A model generated the notes under the pieces. The model did no database searches. It saw only the letters and a list, made by a program, of their open reading frames with translations, and was not told where the DNA came from. 64,000 nucleotides of DNA from Flavobacterium sp. HBTb2-11-1 (GTDB taxonomy: Bacteria > Bacteroidota > Bacteroidia > Flavobacteriales > Flavobacteriaceae): assembly GCF_009826975.1 (NCBI RefSeq), contig NZ_WUMO01000003.1, forward strand, positions 248,001 through 312,000, given 5' to 3'. Shown piece after piece: positions 7,086 to 15,940 of the stretch (the first letter of the stretch is position 1; the number at the start of each line of letters is the position of its first letter). Made by a program: the position numbers and the translations under genes.

Positions 7086-8576
7086 TTATTTTAAAAACTC
7101 AACTGAGATATTATTTTTGGTAAGCACTTCATTTTCTTTAGCCAAAGCATAAGCTGTTTCGTCAAATTCTGTGCTGATGTCTTTTTTAGCTCCAGCAGAA
7201 ACTAAATATTTTAAAATAGCATCATCTTTAGAAGTCATCGCCGCTCTGTGCAAAGCCGTTAAACCGTCTTTATTTTTAGCATTGATATCTACTTTTAAAT
7301 CGGTAATTTTTTTAAGAAGCGAAACATCATTTTTAGTAATGGCTAAATGATATAAAGTGTTTCCATCTTTTTGGGGAGCTGCTAAGTCCAAACCATTTTC
7401 CTGAAGCAGTTTTGCTTTTGCATCAAAAGGATCTGTTGCAGCTTTTTCTCTTCCTGCCGGGCGATAAGATTGTACTAAATAAACGCCTAAGTTGTTTCCG
7501 TCTTTGTCTTTTACATTTACATCGGCACCTTTAGCCAAAAGTAAATTTACAGCTTCTGGAGATCCGTTTTTTACAGCAAAAGTCAAAGCCGATTCTCCTT
7601 TTAGATTTTGAGCATTTATATTTTTAACTTTTGGAAGGAAAAGTTCTAAAACTCCCGTTGCTCTTGTAGATGCAGCAGCCATTAGTGGAGTATTTCCTTC
7701 TTTGTCGGCTTTGTTTAGATCAGCTCCTTTTGTTAAGAAATATTGAAAAATCTCTGTCTGATTTGGTTTTCCTGCCAAAATATGCAATACGTTTTGTCCT
7801 GCTTTGTTTTGAGCTATAACCTTAATTTTTACTTCTTCAACCAAATATTTATAAGTTTCAAGAGTATTAGTTTCTCTTCGGCTTCCTTGTGCAGCAAATA
7901 AAAGAGCACCATCTGTTGGTTTAATTCCTTTTTCTAAAAGTTTTTTCAAAAGAGCAATATTTCCAGATCTCGCGGCATAAGAGAAAGCTGTGTTTCCATC
8001 ATTATCAACATCTTTTAAAGACATTCCTTTAGTAGAAAAATAGTCTGCCGCTTTTAAATCTTTGTCAGAGGCTATAGTTAAAAGCAGAAGGTTTGCACCA
8101 TTAGCATATTTTTTCGTCGGATTAAGTCCAGCTTTAAAAAAAGAATCATAAAGGGCCGGATTTGACTGTCCGCTTGAAGCAGCAAAATCAGCAGGGGCAG
8201 TTCCGTGGCTGTCTTCAAAATTTACATCAGAACCGTTTGCAATTAAATATTGCACCAATTCCGTATTTCCTCTATAAGCGGCCCAATGCAGATAAATACG
8301 ATTGTCATGAGTTAATTTTGTAACTGAATTTCCAGGCTGTTCAACTAAAAATTTGATAGTTGCAAAAGGAGCATCGTTATTAATCGCTAAGGTCGTCACA
8401 TCAAATGCATTAGCATTAGCTTCAGCTGGATTATTTCCTTTAGCGATTTCTGCCTGAACCGTTTCAACAGTTGGTGAAGTTTTCCAGAAAGCTGCGTCTA
8501 AAAGCGAGTTTTTTTGCTGTGCACTTACAAACAAAGAAGCAGCAAATGCAAAAGAAACAAAAAGGCTCTTTTTCAT
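7086..8576 (-). CDS. Secreted ankyrin-repeat protein
   Basis: The protein has 496 residues. The frame is open 13 codons further upstream, but the ATG at 8576 gives a clean signal peptide (MKKSLFVSFAFAASLFVSAQ), and the promoter lies further out. After the signal come about a dozen ankyrin repeats, for example LHWAAYRGNTELVQYLIANGSD, TPLMAAASTRATGVLELFLPK and GLTALHRAAMTSKDDAILKYL. Ankyrin stacks bind other proteins; export places this one in the periplasm or outer envelope. It is first in the row ankyrin - DUF2271 - PepSY reductase - apbE, so it may be a scaffold or stability factor for that redox system. The role is inferred from position only. Confidence 0.85.
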   Translation of the reverse strand: MKKSLFVSFAFAASLFVSAQQKNSLLDAAFWKTSPTVETVQAEIAKGNNPAEANANAFDVTTLAINNDAPFATIKFLVEQPGNSVTKLTHDNRIYLHWAAYRGNTELVQYLIANGSDVNFEDSHGTAPADFAASSGQSNPALYDSFFKAGLNPTKKYANGANLLLLTIASDKDLKAADYFSTKGMSLKDVDNDGNTAFSYAARSGNIALLKKLLEKGIKPTDGALLFAAQGSRRETNTLETYKYLVEEVKIKVIAQNKAGQNVLHILAGKPNQTEIFQYFLTKGADLNKADKEGNTPLMAAASTRATGVLELFLPKVKNINAQNLKGESALTFAVKNGSPEAVNLLLAKGADVNVKDKDGNNLGVYLVQSYRPAGREKAATDPFDAKAKLLQENGLDLAAPQKDGNTLYHLAITKNDVSLLKKITDLKVDINAKNKDGLTALHRAAMTSKDDAILKYLVSAGAKKDISTEFDETAYALAKENEVLTKNNISVEFLK

Positions 8577-8665
8577 ATTTGGATAATTTATAGTTATTGA
8601 ATTGTACAAGATCAATTTATTTTTGAGAATATCTTCACTCTATTTAGAATAAATAAAAATAAAAG

Positions 8666-8695
8666 CAAATGTAAAAATTTATATTCTTAATGCAA
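8666..8695 (-). promoter_or_regulatory. Promoter of the ankyrin-DUF2271-PepSY-apbE row
   Basis: On the minus strand: TTG (plus-strand CAA at 8693-8695), a 19-bp spacer, then TACATTTG (plus-strand CAAATGTA at 8666-8673). This is an exact consensus match, about 90 bases before the ankyrin ATG. No equally good promoter was found between the four genes. Confidence 0.7.
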
Positions 8696-9204
8696 GAATA
8701 ATTTACAGTAAAAAAGAATTTACAATTGAGTTCTTCTACTAGACAAGGATCGCCAAAGTAAAAGTCAGTTTTGAATTTTTTTCTTCTTTAAGACGTTAAG
8801 CGCAACAGACTAATGTTTTGTTGCTGTTTTGCTGTTTTTAGGCAGCATTTCGTGCACAATTACTTTTTTTAAAGTCAGATTTAAATGTAAATGTTTGGAA
8901 TAAAGTTACTTGTGTTTTTTGCCGAATATAAATTATTTAGAATAATTATTAATAATTAGCGTTTTTTTCAATTGGAATTGCCTTTCAAATTTCTATTTCC
9001 AAAATGAGAATGTTGATAACTGTTGTGATTTCCACCCGCGAAAAACTCAATTTTTCATGTTGATAACCTCACCTTAATTTTAGGGAAAATGCTAGTTCAT
9101 TGTGAATTACATAAAAGGATTTTCATGTTGATAAGATTTATAAAATCATGAATATTTGGAGTTTTAAAACTGTTGATAATTGTACAGATTTTTAACATCT
9201 AAAA
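8696..9204. other. Long intergenic region upstream of nrdB
   Basis: With its flanks this gap of about 750 bases between the ankyrin and nrdB starts has no convincing gene. Its left end holds the ankyrin promoter. Its right half holds four TGTTGATAA repeats and, beyond 9204, the nrdB promoter. The middle (8760-8990) is AT-rich and I see no structure in it. Confidence 0.6.
9011..9179. promoter_or_regulatory. Four TGTTGATAA repeats (DnaA-box-like) upstream of nrdB
   Basis: TGTTGATAA occurs at 9011-9019, 9058-9066, 9126-9134 and 9171-9179. Two copies share the longer word TTTTCATGTTGATAA. The reverse complement, TTATCAACA, differs by one base from the DnaA box TTATCCACA. All four have the same orientation and lie upstream of the nrdB promoter at 9205-9236. 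A regulatory role is inferred from repetition and position; which protein binds is unknown. Confidence 0.5.
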
Positions 9205-9236
9205 TTGGACAAACGAATAACTGTGGGCTAAATTTG
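9205..9236 (+). promoter_or_regulatory. nrdB promoter
   Basis: TTG at 9205-9207, 21-bp spacer, TAAATTTG at 9229-9236. The 5' leader would be about 80 bases to the nrdB ATG at 9323. Confidence 0.65.
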
Positions 9237-9322
9237 TAATTATAGAAATCACGCTAATACCACTCCCCAACTTGAGCGCTCGCATTCCTATTTCAAAGTA
9301 GTCACTTAAAACTCTATATATT

Positions 9323-10297
9323 ATGTCAATTTTCGATAAAAGAATCAATTATAAACCTTTTGAATATCCTGAGGTTCTGCAATTTACTGAAGCGATCAAT
9401 AAAGCTTACTGGGTACACACTGAAGTAGATTTTACTGCCGATACGCAAGACTTTCATGCGCATTTGAATCTGGCTGAAAAAACAGCAATCAAAAATAGTT
9501 TGTTGGCAATTGCACAGATTGAGGTAGCTGTAAAAAGTTTTTGGGGCAATATATATGAGCATTTTCCAAAACCAGAATTTAATGGGTTAGGAACCACTTT
9601 TGCAGAATGTGAATTTAGACATTCAGAAGCTTATTCCCGTTTGTTGGAAGTTTTAGGCTATAATGACGAATTTGAAAAATTATTGGATGTTCCTGTAATA
9701 CGAAGACGCGTAGACTATCTTTCGAATGTGCTGAAAGACACTAAATCTCAGGACAACAGAAAATATATGGTTTCGTTGATTCTGTTCAGTATTTTAATAG
9801 AAAACGTTTCATTATTTAGTCAGTTTGCCATTTTGTTGTCATTTACCAGATTTAAAGGATATATGAAAAACGTGAGCAATATTATTGCGTGGACTTCAAT
9901 CGATGAGCAGATTCATGCCAATGGCGGAATTTATATTATCAATAAAATCCGTGAAGAATTCCCAGAATATTTTGATGCAGAAACTCTAGAATTGGTAAGA
10001 GAAACAGTTAAAGAATCTATTGGTGTTGAAGCTGATATTTTAGATTGGATTTTCGAAAATGGTGCTGTTGAAACTATAAATAAAGAAGATTTGGTAAACT
10101 TCATGAAATTTAGAATTGACGAAAGTTTAAAACAAATCAATATCGAAACTATTTTTAATGTTTCTCCAGAAGAATACTCAAAAATGACTTGGTTTGAAGA
10201 AGAGGTTTTTGCAAACAGTCTAGATGATTTCTTTGCAAAACGTCCTGTAGAATATACAAAACACGATAAAAGTATCACTGCAAACGATCTTTTCTAA
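9323..10297 (+). CDS. nrdB: Class I ribonucleotide reductase small subunit (beta)
   Basis: The protein has 324 residues. NrdB houses the di-metal centre and radical that start catalysis in NrdA, making dNDPs from NDPs. The key helix is intact: E97-F-R-H100-S-E-A-Y104, matching the E115/H118/Y122 spacing of the E. coli enzyme, so a tyrosyl radical is expected. The second helix pair is represented by SLILFSILIENVSLF and WTSIDEQIHANGG (Glu and His ligands). There is no N-terminal ATP-cone domain, which some Bacteroidota NrdB proteins carry. nrdA follows after 18 bases, so the two form an operon from the promoter at 9205-9236. Confidence 0.95.
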   Translation: MSIFDKRINYKPFEYPEVLQFTEAINKAYWVHTEVDFTADTQDFHAHLNLAEKTAIKNSLLAIAQIEVAVKSFWGNIYEHFPKPEFNGLGTTFAECEFRHSEAYSRLLEVLGYNDEFEKLLDVPVIRRRVDYLSNVLKDTKSQDNRKYMVSLILFSILIENVSLFSQFAILLSFTRFKGYMKNVSNIIAWTSIDEQIHANGGIYIINKIREEFPEYFDAETLELVRETVKESIGVEADILDWIFENGAVETINKEDLVNFMKFRIDESLKQINIETIFNVSPEEYSKMTWFEEEVFANSLDDFFAKRPVEYTKHDKSITANDLF

Positions 10298-10315
10298 TAC
10301 AAGCCGATAATACAT

Positions 10316-12010
10316 ATGAATACGACAGACACAAACCCAGCAAATAATTTTGAACCACAAAACGATAGTAAAATGTGGTGGAAAAATTCTGAAAGCGAAC
10401 AGATTTTAAACCGCGGTTATCTTTTAAAAGGAGAAACTGTAGAAGGAGCAATTGATAGAATTTGTACAGCAGCTGCTAGAAGGCTGTACAAACCAGAGTT
10501 GAAAGAATCTTTCGTGGAAATGATCGAAAGAGGCTGGATGAGTATTAGTTCGCCAGTTTGGGCCAATATGGGAACAGAAAGAGGTTTGCCGATTTCTTGT
10601 TTTAATGTGCATGTTCCAGATAAAATTGAAGGCATCACTCATAAATTAGGAGAGGTGATTATGCAGACCAAAATTGGAGGTGGAACTTCTGGTTATTTTG
10701 GCGAATTGCGCGAACGTGGAAGCGCTGTAACGGATAACGGAAAAAGTAGTGGGGCGGTTAGTTTTATGAAACTTTTTGATACGGCAATGGACACCATTTC
10801 GCAAGGTGGAGTTCGTCGCGGTGCATTTGCTGCGTATTTAGATGTAGACCACCCAGATATAGAAGAATTTTTAAAGATCAAAAGTATTGGAAATCCAATT
10901 CAGAATTTATTTACCGGAATTTGCGTACCAGATTATTGGATGCAGGAAATGATTGATGGAGATGTTGACAAAAGACAAATTTGGGCAAAAGTATTAGAAA
11001 GCCGTCAGCAGAAAGGATTGCCTTATATCTTTTTTAGTGATAACGTAAATAAAAGTAAACCACAAGTATATAAAGATCAAAATCTTCGCATTAATGCAAG
11101 TAATTTGTGCAGCGAGATTATGCTTCCGTCAACTCAAGACGAATCATTTATCTGCTGTTTGTCTTCTATGAATTTGGAATTGTATGAAGAATGGAAAGAT
11201 ACGGAAGCAGTTAAATTAGCAATCTTTTTCTTGGATGCCGTTTTGCAGGAATTTATCGAAAAAACAGAGGGCAACTATTATCTTGCTGCAGCTAATAAAT
11301 TTGCTAAAAGACACCGTGCGCTTGGTTTAGGCGTTTTAGGGTGGCATTCTTATTTGCAGAAAAACATGATTCCGTTTGAAGGTTTGGAAGCTAAAATGAA
11401 AACCACTGAAATTTTCAAACACATAAGTGATAAAGCCGATAAAGCAACGCAGGAATTGGCTAGAATTTATGGTGAACCAGAATTGTTAAAAGGCTACGGC
11501 AGACGTAATACCACTACAATGGCAATTGCGCCGACAACCTCTTCTTCAGCAATTTTAGGACAGACTTCACCAGGTATTGAGCCTTTCAGCAGCAACTATT
11601 ACAAAGCGGGATTGAGCAAAGGGAATTTCATGCGTAAAAATAAATACCTGAAAAAATTGCTTGAAGAAAAAGGTTTGGATAATGAGGAAATATGGAGAGG
11701 AATTATGCTAAATGGTGGAAGTGTGCAGCATATTTCACAGCTTTCTCAGACCGAAAAAGATGTATTTAAAACATTCAAAGAAATAAGCCAGTTGGAGATT
11801 GTACAGCAAGCGGCAATTCGCCAGAAATTTGTTGATCAAGGGCAGAGTTTAAATCTTAATATTCCAGCCGAACTTCCAATTAAAGAGGTAAATCGCTTAA
11901 TGATTGAAGCTTGGCAATTAGGAATCAAAAGTTTGTATTACCAAAGAAGCCAAAGTGTTTCTAAAGAATTGGTTACAAGTCTGGTTTCTTGCAGCAGTTG
12001 TGAATCATAA
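10316..12010 (+). CDS. nrdA: Class I ribonucleotide reductase large subunit (alpha), short form
   Basis: The protein has 564 residues, against about 760 for E. coli NrdA. The catalytic parts are complete: Cys95 (LPISCFN), the active-site N263-L-C265-S-E267, Cys280/Cys281 for the second redox Cys, the LYYQRSQ radical-transfer tyrosines, and a C-terminal CSSC (Cys559, Cys562) re-reduced by thioredoxin or glutaredoxin. The N-terminal ATP-cone is absent: the protein begins directly at the NRGYLLKGETVEGAIDRI region. With no cone on NrdB either, overall dATP feedback through a cone is not possible here, which makes transcriptional control more relevant. A strong terminator follows. Confidence 0.95.
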   Translation: MNTTDTNPANNFEPQNDSKMWWKNSESEQILNRGYLLKGETVEGAIDRICTAAARRLYKPELKESFVEMIERGWMSISSPVWANMGTERGLPISCFNVHVPDKIEGITHKLGEVIMQTKIGGGTSGYFGELRERGSAVTDNGKSSGAVSFMKLFDTAMDTISQGGVRRGAFAAYLDVDHPDIEEFLKIKSIGNPIQNLFTGICVPDYWMQEMIDGDVDKRQIWAKVLESRQQKGLPYIFFSDNVNKSKPQVYKDQNLRINASNLCSEIMLPSTQDESFICCLSSMNLELYEEWKDTEAVKLAIFFLDAVLQEFIEKTEGNYYLAAANKFAKRHRALGLGVLGWHSYLQKNMIPFEGLEAKMKTTEIFKHISDKADKATQELARIYGEPELLKGYGRRNTTTMAIAPTTSSSAILGQTSPGIEPFSSNYYKAGLSKGNFMRKNKYLKKLLEEKGLDNEEIWRGIMLNGGSVQHISQLSQTEKDVFKTFKEISQLEIVQQAAIRQKFVDQGQSLNLNIPAELPIKEVNRLMIEAWQLGIKSLYYQRSQSVSKELVTSLVSCSSCES

Positions 12011-12016
12011 AAATCA

Positions 12017-12053
12017 AAAGCCGAATCTTAATTTAAGATTCGGTTTTTTTTTT
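12017..12053 (+). terminator. Terminator after nrdA
   Basis: Perfect 10-bp stem CCGAATCTTA (12021-12030) / TAAGATTCGG (12034-12043), three-base loop, then a run of ten T. Confidence 0.92.
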
Positions 12054-12061
12054 ATTTAGAA

Positions 12062-12331
12062 TGCGTCGAAAAGTTTCACGCAGATTTTACAGATTTAAGC
12101 GGATTTTTAAGTAGATCCAAATTGCACTAACGGACTTAATTCTGTACTTATCATATTTTTTTTTGTTGAAATAATAGAAAGCAAATCTAAAGCGGTTTAA
12201 AAGTAAAAAGTTTGATATAAGTCAATAAATTGAAGTTCTATTTTTTTAATCTTAATCTAATTTAGTTGTTATAAAATCTTAATTTAGTGCCCAAATTCCA
12301 TAAACCAAAAATCAATAAATACCGCGAATAA
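12062..12331. other. Intergenic region before the antiporter gene
   Basis: The stretch 12062-12115 carries a degenerate dispersed repeat ('tttcacgcagattttacagatttaagcggattttt'-like words). At 12249-12288 the words ATCTTAAT and AATTTAGT each occur twice, 27 and 22 bases apart, possibly a regulatory direct repeat for the antiporter gene. No exact TAnnTTTG promoter was found. Confidence 0.4.
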
Positions 12332-13936
12332 ATGGAGAATATTACCGTAATCATCATGCTGCTTTTCGGTGTAGCTTTTCTTAGTCTTGTTAGTAAAAGA
12401 TATAATTTTCCAATTCCGATTGTTTTGGTTTTATGTGGCGTTGTAATTAGTATTTTTCCTGGACTTCCTGTAATTGCTTTGAGTCCAGAAATTGTATTTA
12501 TTATATTCTTACCGCCGCTTTTGTATCACGCCGCGTGGCACACCAGTTGGTCCGACTTTAAGCAATCGATTCGGCCTATAACTTTTGCTGCTGTAGGTTT
12601 GGTCTTTTTTACGACAGGTTTAGTTGCTGTATTTGCGCACTGGCTTATTGATGATATGTCTTGGCCGTTAGCTTTTTTGCTTGGCGCTATTGTTTCGCCT
12701 CCTGATGCAGTTTCGGCAACAGCCATTACAAAAGGCTTGGGGCTTAATCCGAGATTAATTGCAATTCTGGAAGGGGAAAGTTTGGTAAACGATGCTAGTG
12801 GTCTTGTAGCGTACAAATATGCCCTTACGGCAATTACAGCGGGAAATTTTGTTCTATGGCAAGCGGGATTAAATTTTGTACTCATGTCGGCTCTTGGTAT
12901 AGCAATAGGTCTGACTGTTGGTTACATCATGTTCTACATTCATAAAAGATTTGTTTGCGATGATATTATCGAGGTGACATTGACACTCTTAACACCATTT
13001 GCCTCTTATCTGCTGGCAGAGCATTTTGAAGGCTCAGGAGTTTTGGCTGTGGTGACTACAGGCCTTTTTCTGGCGGCGAGATCAGGAACAATCTTTTCTC
13101 ACGAAAGCCGAATTATGTCGAATACGATTTGGGATGTTTTAAATAATATTCTTAATGGTTTAATTTTTATCTTAATCGGACTTCAATTGAGGCAGATTAT
13201 CGCAGGAATTAGCAATTATTCTGGCAATTCATTATTTATCTGGGGAGCCGTGATAAGTATCGTAGTGATTTTGGTTCGTTTTTTATGGGTTGTTCCTGCA
13301 ACGATGATTCCGAGAATGATTAGTAAAAGGATTCGTGAAAAAGAAGCTTTTGACTATCGAAACATGATTATTTTTGGCTGGTCTGGAATGCGCGGAGTCG
13401 TTTCTATGGCTGCTGCGTTGGCGCTTCCACTGATGTTGAATAAAACAGAAGCATTTCCACTTCGAAATTTAATTATATATTTAGTTTTCTGTGTTATTCT
13501 GTCGACTTTAGTTATACAAGGTCTTACACTTCCGTGGTTGATTAAAAAACTGAAAATCGAGCGTTATTCGATACTTGCGGAAGAATATAATGTTCGAAAT
13601 GTGATTGTTTCTGAAACTATTGCGCATATAGAAGATAATTTCTCATTGCTGAATGACGAACTGTTGCATAACATTAAAAGCAAATATGAAGTAAAATTCA
13701 ACCGTCTTCAAAAAACTGAACTTCCTGCTAACTTCTTTGGAAACGGAAAACTTCTTGGCGGTGAAATTTTTAATGATTTCACTAAAATTCAAATCGATTT
13801 GCTGAATGTAGAACGGGCAAAACTAGAATCAATGCATAAATCAGGTTCTGTAAACGAAGAAATCTTCCGTAAAATAGAAAAAGAATTAGATCTAGAAGAA
13901 ACTCGTTTGTGGATGGAAATGTACGAAGAGAATTAA
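12332..13936 (+). CDS. CPA1 family Na+/H+ antiporter
   Basis: The protein has 534 residues with about 12 hydrophobic segments over the first 410 and a cytoplasmic C-terminal tail rich in charged residues. Family signatures are present: FLPPLLYHAAW in TM3, SPPDAVSATAITKGLG (ion-binding Asp), EGESLVNDASGLVAY (second conserved Asp), and GMRGVVSMAAALALP. It should exchange Na+ or K+ for H+ across the inner membrane, for pH and salt homeostasis. The last 125 residues resemble the helical tail of bacterial NhaP/YjcE-like exchangers. It is a single gene with a hairpin terminator downstream. Confidence 0.9.
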   Translation: MENITVIIMLLFGVAFLSLVSKRYNFPIPIVLVLCGVVISIFPGLPVIALSPEIVFIIFLPPLLYHAAWHTSWSDFKQSIRPITFAAVGLVFFTTGLVAVFAHWLIDDMSWPLAFLLGAIVSPPDAVSATAITKGLGLNPRLIAILEGESLVNDASGLVAYKYALTAITAGNFVLWQAGLNFVLMSALGIAIGLTVGYIMFYIHKRFVCDDIIEVTLTLLTPFASYLLAEHFEGSGVLAVVTTGLFLAARSGTIFSHESRIMSNTIWDVLNNILNGLIFILIGLQLRQIIAGISNYSGNSLFIWGAVISIVVILVRFLWVVPATMIPRMISKRIREKEAFDYRNMIIFGWSGMRGVVSMAAALALPLMLNKTEAFPLRNLIIYLVFCVILSTLVIQGLTLPWLIKKLKIERYSILAEEYNVRNVIVSETIAHIEDNFSLLNDELLHNIKSKYEVKFNRLQKTELPANFFGNGKLLGGEIFNDFTKIQIDLLNVERAKLESMHKSGSVNEEIFRKIEKELDLEETRLWMEMYEEN

Positions 13937-13991
13937 TTTTTTAAAACTCCAATTTTTTAAATTCCAAATTCCAAAGAATAAGAACTATTAG

Positions 13992-14031
13992 AGCTTTGTC
14001 ACAAAGTTTAAAACTTTGACAAAGCTTTTTC
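13992..14031 (+). terminator. Terminator-like hairpin after the antiporter gene
   Basis: AGCTTTGTC...GACAAAGCT extends through CAAAGTTT/AAACTTTG into a long stem with one bulge, followed by TTTTT. The outer stem is the same sequence as the hairpin at 6391-6423. For the opposing mutS-like gene, no T-run follows on the minus strand. Confidence 0.75.
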
Positions 14032-14107
14032 TACATCTCACATCTTACGTCACAACATCACACATTTTACATCTCACAATTCACCTTTTACCATTTACAA
14101 TTCACAA
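14032..14107. repeat. Low-complexity 'cacatctcac / attcac' repeats
   Basis: Short imperfect repeats ('catctcac', 'catcttac', 'catcacac', 'atttacaattcacaatta') fill the gap up to the stop of the mutS-like gene. They are comparable to the AT-rich words at 2907-2930 and 7001-7079. Confidence 0.4.
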
Positions 14108-15880
14108 TTAGATGACGTTCATTTTCTGCATCAAGAATGTAGCGCTTTTATTTTTACAGATTCCATTTCTTAGTTTGTAATCGAAATGCAGTTCGTTATT
14201 TTGAATTTCAACTTCAAAACATTGATTGGTTAAAATTTCGGGATATTCATTTGTGGTCAGACAAACTTCTATGTCGTGAGTGGCAATTGCTCCGATTGCT
14301 TTTTTAGAAATTATCTTTTTCACTACTTCAATTGTTCCATTTCTTTTATCGTCGGAGTTTGTGCCCCTTAAAATCTCATCCAATAAAACAAAAGCAGGCT
14401 GATTTTCAAGCGCATCCATGATCTGCTTTAAACGTTTAATTTCAGCAAAAAAGTAAGATTCAGAATCCGACAAGGAATCTGATAATCGCATTGAAACTAA
14501 AACTGGAAGCGGATGGACTTTAGCTTCTGATGCACAAACAACTGAACCTATTCCGCTAAGCACCATATTGATTCCTAAACTTCTCAAAAACGTACTTTTC
14601 CCAGACATATTAGATCCTGTCAAAATCACAAAAGATTGTGGGAAAAATTGAGTATCATTTCCAATTCTTGTTGCTGGATTGAGTAAAGGGTGACTTAAAT
14701 TTTTAAACTCAATTTTATAGTCAGAATTAATTTCAGGGAAAACAAAATCTTCATTATTGTAGGCTAAATTAGCTAAACTATTTAAAGCTTCGATTTCGCC
14801 TATAATTGTAATCCAATGGTTTATTTCTGATGCATAATCTTCTTTCCATTTTAAAAGCGCTCTTAAAACATGAAGATTGAATAGGAATGTTCCGTTGAAT
14901 AAAGTGGCTGTCACAAAGTTGTTTATCGTATCCATTCTTGAGAACAACTCAGAAAGCTGTTTTAAATGCTGGCTAGCTTTTGCATTCTTAAAATTCAATT
15001 GTTCTTGTAAATGAATGAGTTTTTTGGAATGGAAAGATTCACGTTCAATTTTTTCAATCAATAAACTGTATTGCTTTATGATTTTGTCAACATTATCAGC
15101 TTTTGCAATTTCCGATTGAATTCTTTTTACAGCTCTTCCTAAGACAATTAAGTTAGCAATAAAAATGTACGTTAAATAAGAAAGTATAATAGTTTTTGTT
15201 GTAATAAAATACGCAACCAAAAACCCCAAAAAAGTTACCGGAAGAATAAATGATAATGCAATTAAAACTTTAGGTAATGAATTGTTTTTAAAAGAAATCC
15301 AATGCTTTATGGCTTCATAAGATGCTCTAGAATCTTCACTAATGATTGCCAAAGCTTGAAATTCTTGCCTCCAATCCATTTTACTTTTCAATTCGTTGAC
15401 AGCCTCTTGATTTTCTAAAATCTCAGCTTCAGGAAGTGCATGGAGCAAGAGCTCGGCAAGCGTTTTTTTACCGATAAAAGAAGCTGTCCGGTTGATATTT
15501 TGAAATAAAGAATGTTCTCCAAAAATATCCAAATCGTAAGCATAGGGATGATGAAAATCGATAAATTCTGCTCCGTTCTCAAAAGGCGTTTTTTCTCGTT
15601 TTAAAAAAGCAATTTCATTCTGATTGATTTTTAGCAGTGTTTGAACCAGCAATTTTTGATATGAAACTTTCGAATGTAATTTCATTAAAAAAATAAAACC
15701 AGCAAAAGATAAAACAGCTAGAATAACATAAAGTATTTGATCTGTTTTGATGTAGTAAAACATAAAAAACAAGAATAGTGCAATACTTAGGAGCCTCAAA
15801 AGGCTTATGCTGTTGTATTTTTTGTTGGTCTTATTATAGAGTTCTGTGTATTTTGCAACGTTGTCTGGATATGCTTTCAT
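14108..15880 (-). CDS. Membrane-anchored MutS family ATPase paralogue
   Basis: The protein has 590 residues. The C-terminal third is a MutS ATPase domain: Walker A TGSNMSGKSTFLRSLG (about residue 420), Walker B FVLLDEILRGTNSDD (about 500), and ATHDIEV. Upstream lies a helical core like MutS domain III (TASFIGKKTLAELLLHALPEAEILENQEAV). The mismatch-recognition domain I with its Phe-x-Glu motif is absent. Two pairs of hydrophobic helices are present instead, near residues 25-65 and 205-245. It is therefore not the repair MutS but a membrane-bound relative found in Bacteroidota; its function is unknown. It has its own promoter in the 60-base gap to the stress-protein gene. Confidence 0.85.
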   Translation of the reverse strand: MKAYPDNVAKYTELYNKTNKKYNSISLLRLLSIALFLFFMFYYIKTDQILYVILAVLSFAGFIFLMKLHSKVSYQKLLVQTLLKINQNEIAFLKREKTPFENGAEFIDFHHPYAYDLDIFGEHSLFQNINRTASFIGKKTLAELLLHALPEAEILENQEAVNELKSKMDWRQEFQALAIISEDSRASYEAIKHWISFKNNSLPKVLIALSFILPVTFLGFLVAYFITTKTIILSYLTYIFIANLIVLGRAVKRIQSEIAKADNVDKIIKQYSLLIEKIERESFHSKKLIHLQEQLNFKNAKASQHLKQLSELFSRMDTINNFVTATLFNGTFLFNLHVLRALLKWKEDYASEINHWITIIGEIEALNSLANLAYNNEDFVFPEINSDYKIEFKNLSHPLLNPATRIGNDTQFFPQSFVILTGSNMSGKSTFLRSLGINMVLSGIGSVVCASEAKVHPLPVLVSMRLSDSLSDSESYFFAEIKRLKQIMDALENQPAFVLLDEILRGTNSDDKRNGTIEVVKKIISKKAIGAIATHDIEVCLTTNEYPEILTNQCFEVEIQNNELHFDYKLRNGICKNKSATFLMQKMNVI

Positions 15881-15900
15881 TCTATTATTTTGCTTGAATA

Positions 15901-15932
15901 CAAATATAGCTTTTAAGTCATAAAATCATCAA
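15901..15932 (-). promoter_or_regulatory. Promoter of the mutS-like gene
   Basis: Minus strand: TTG (plus CAA 15930-15932), 21-bp spacer, TATATTTG (plus CAAATATA 15901-15908), about 20 bases before the ATG at 15880. Confidence 0.65.
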
Positions 15933-15940
15933 CATTGTTA

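Noticed and set aside
9011..9179. Replication origin because of DnaA-box-like repeats
   Set aside because: No dnaA, dnaN or other origin-marker gene is near, the boxes carry a mismatch to the consensus, and they sit directly before a ribonucleotide reductase promoter.
9205..9322. NrdR box upstream of nrdB
   Set aside because: No sequence resembling the paired ACACnATATATnGTGT boxes was found in the promoter or leader.
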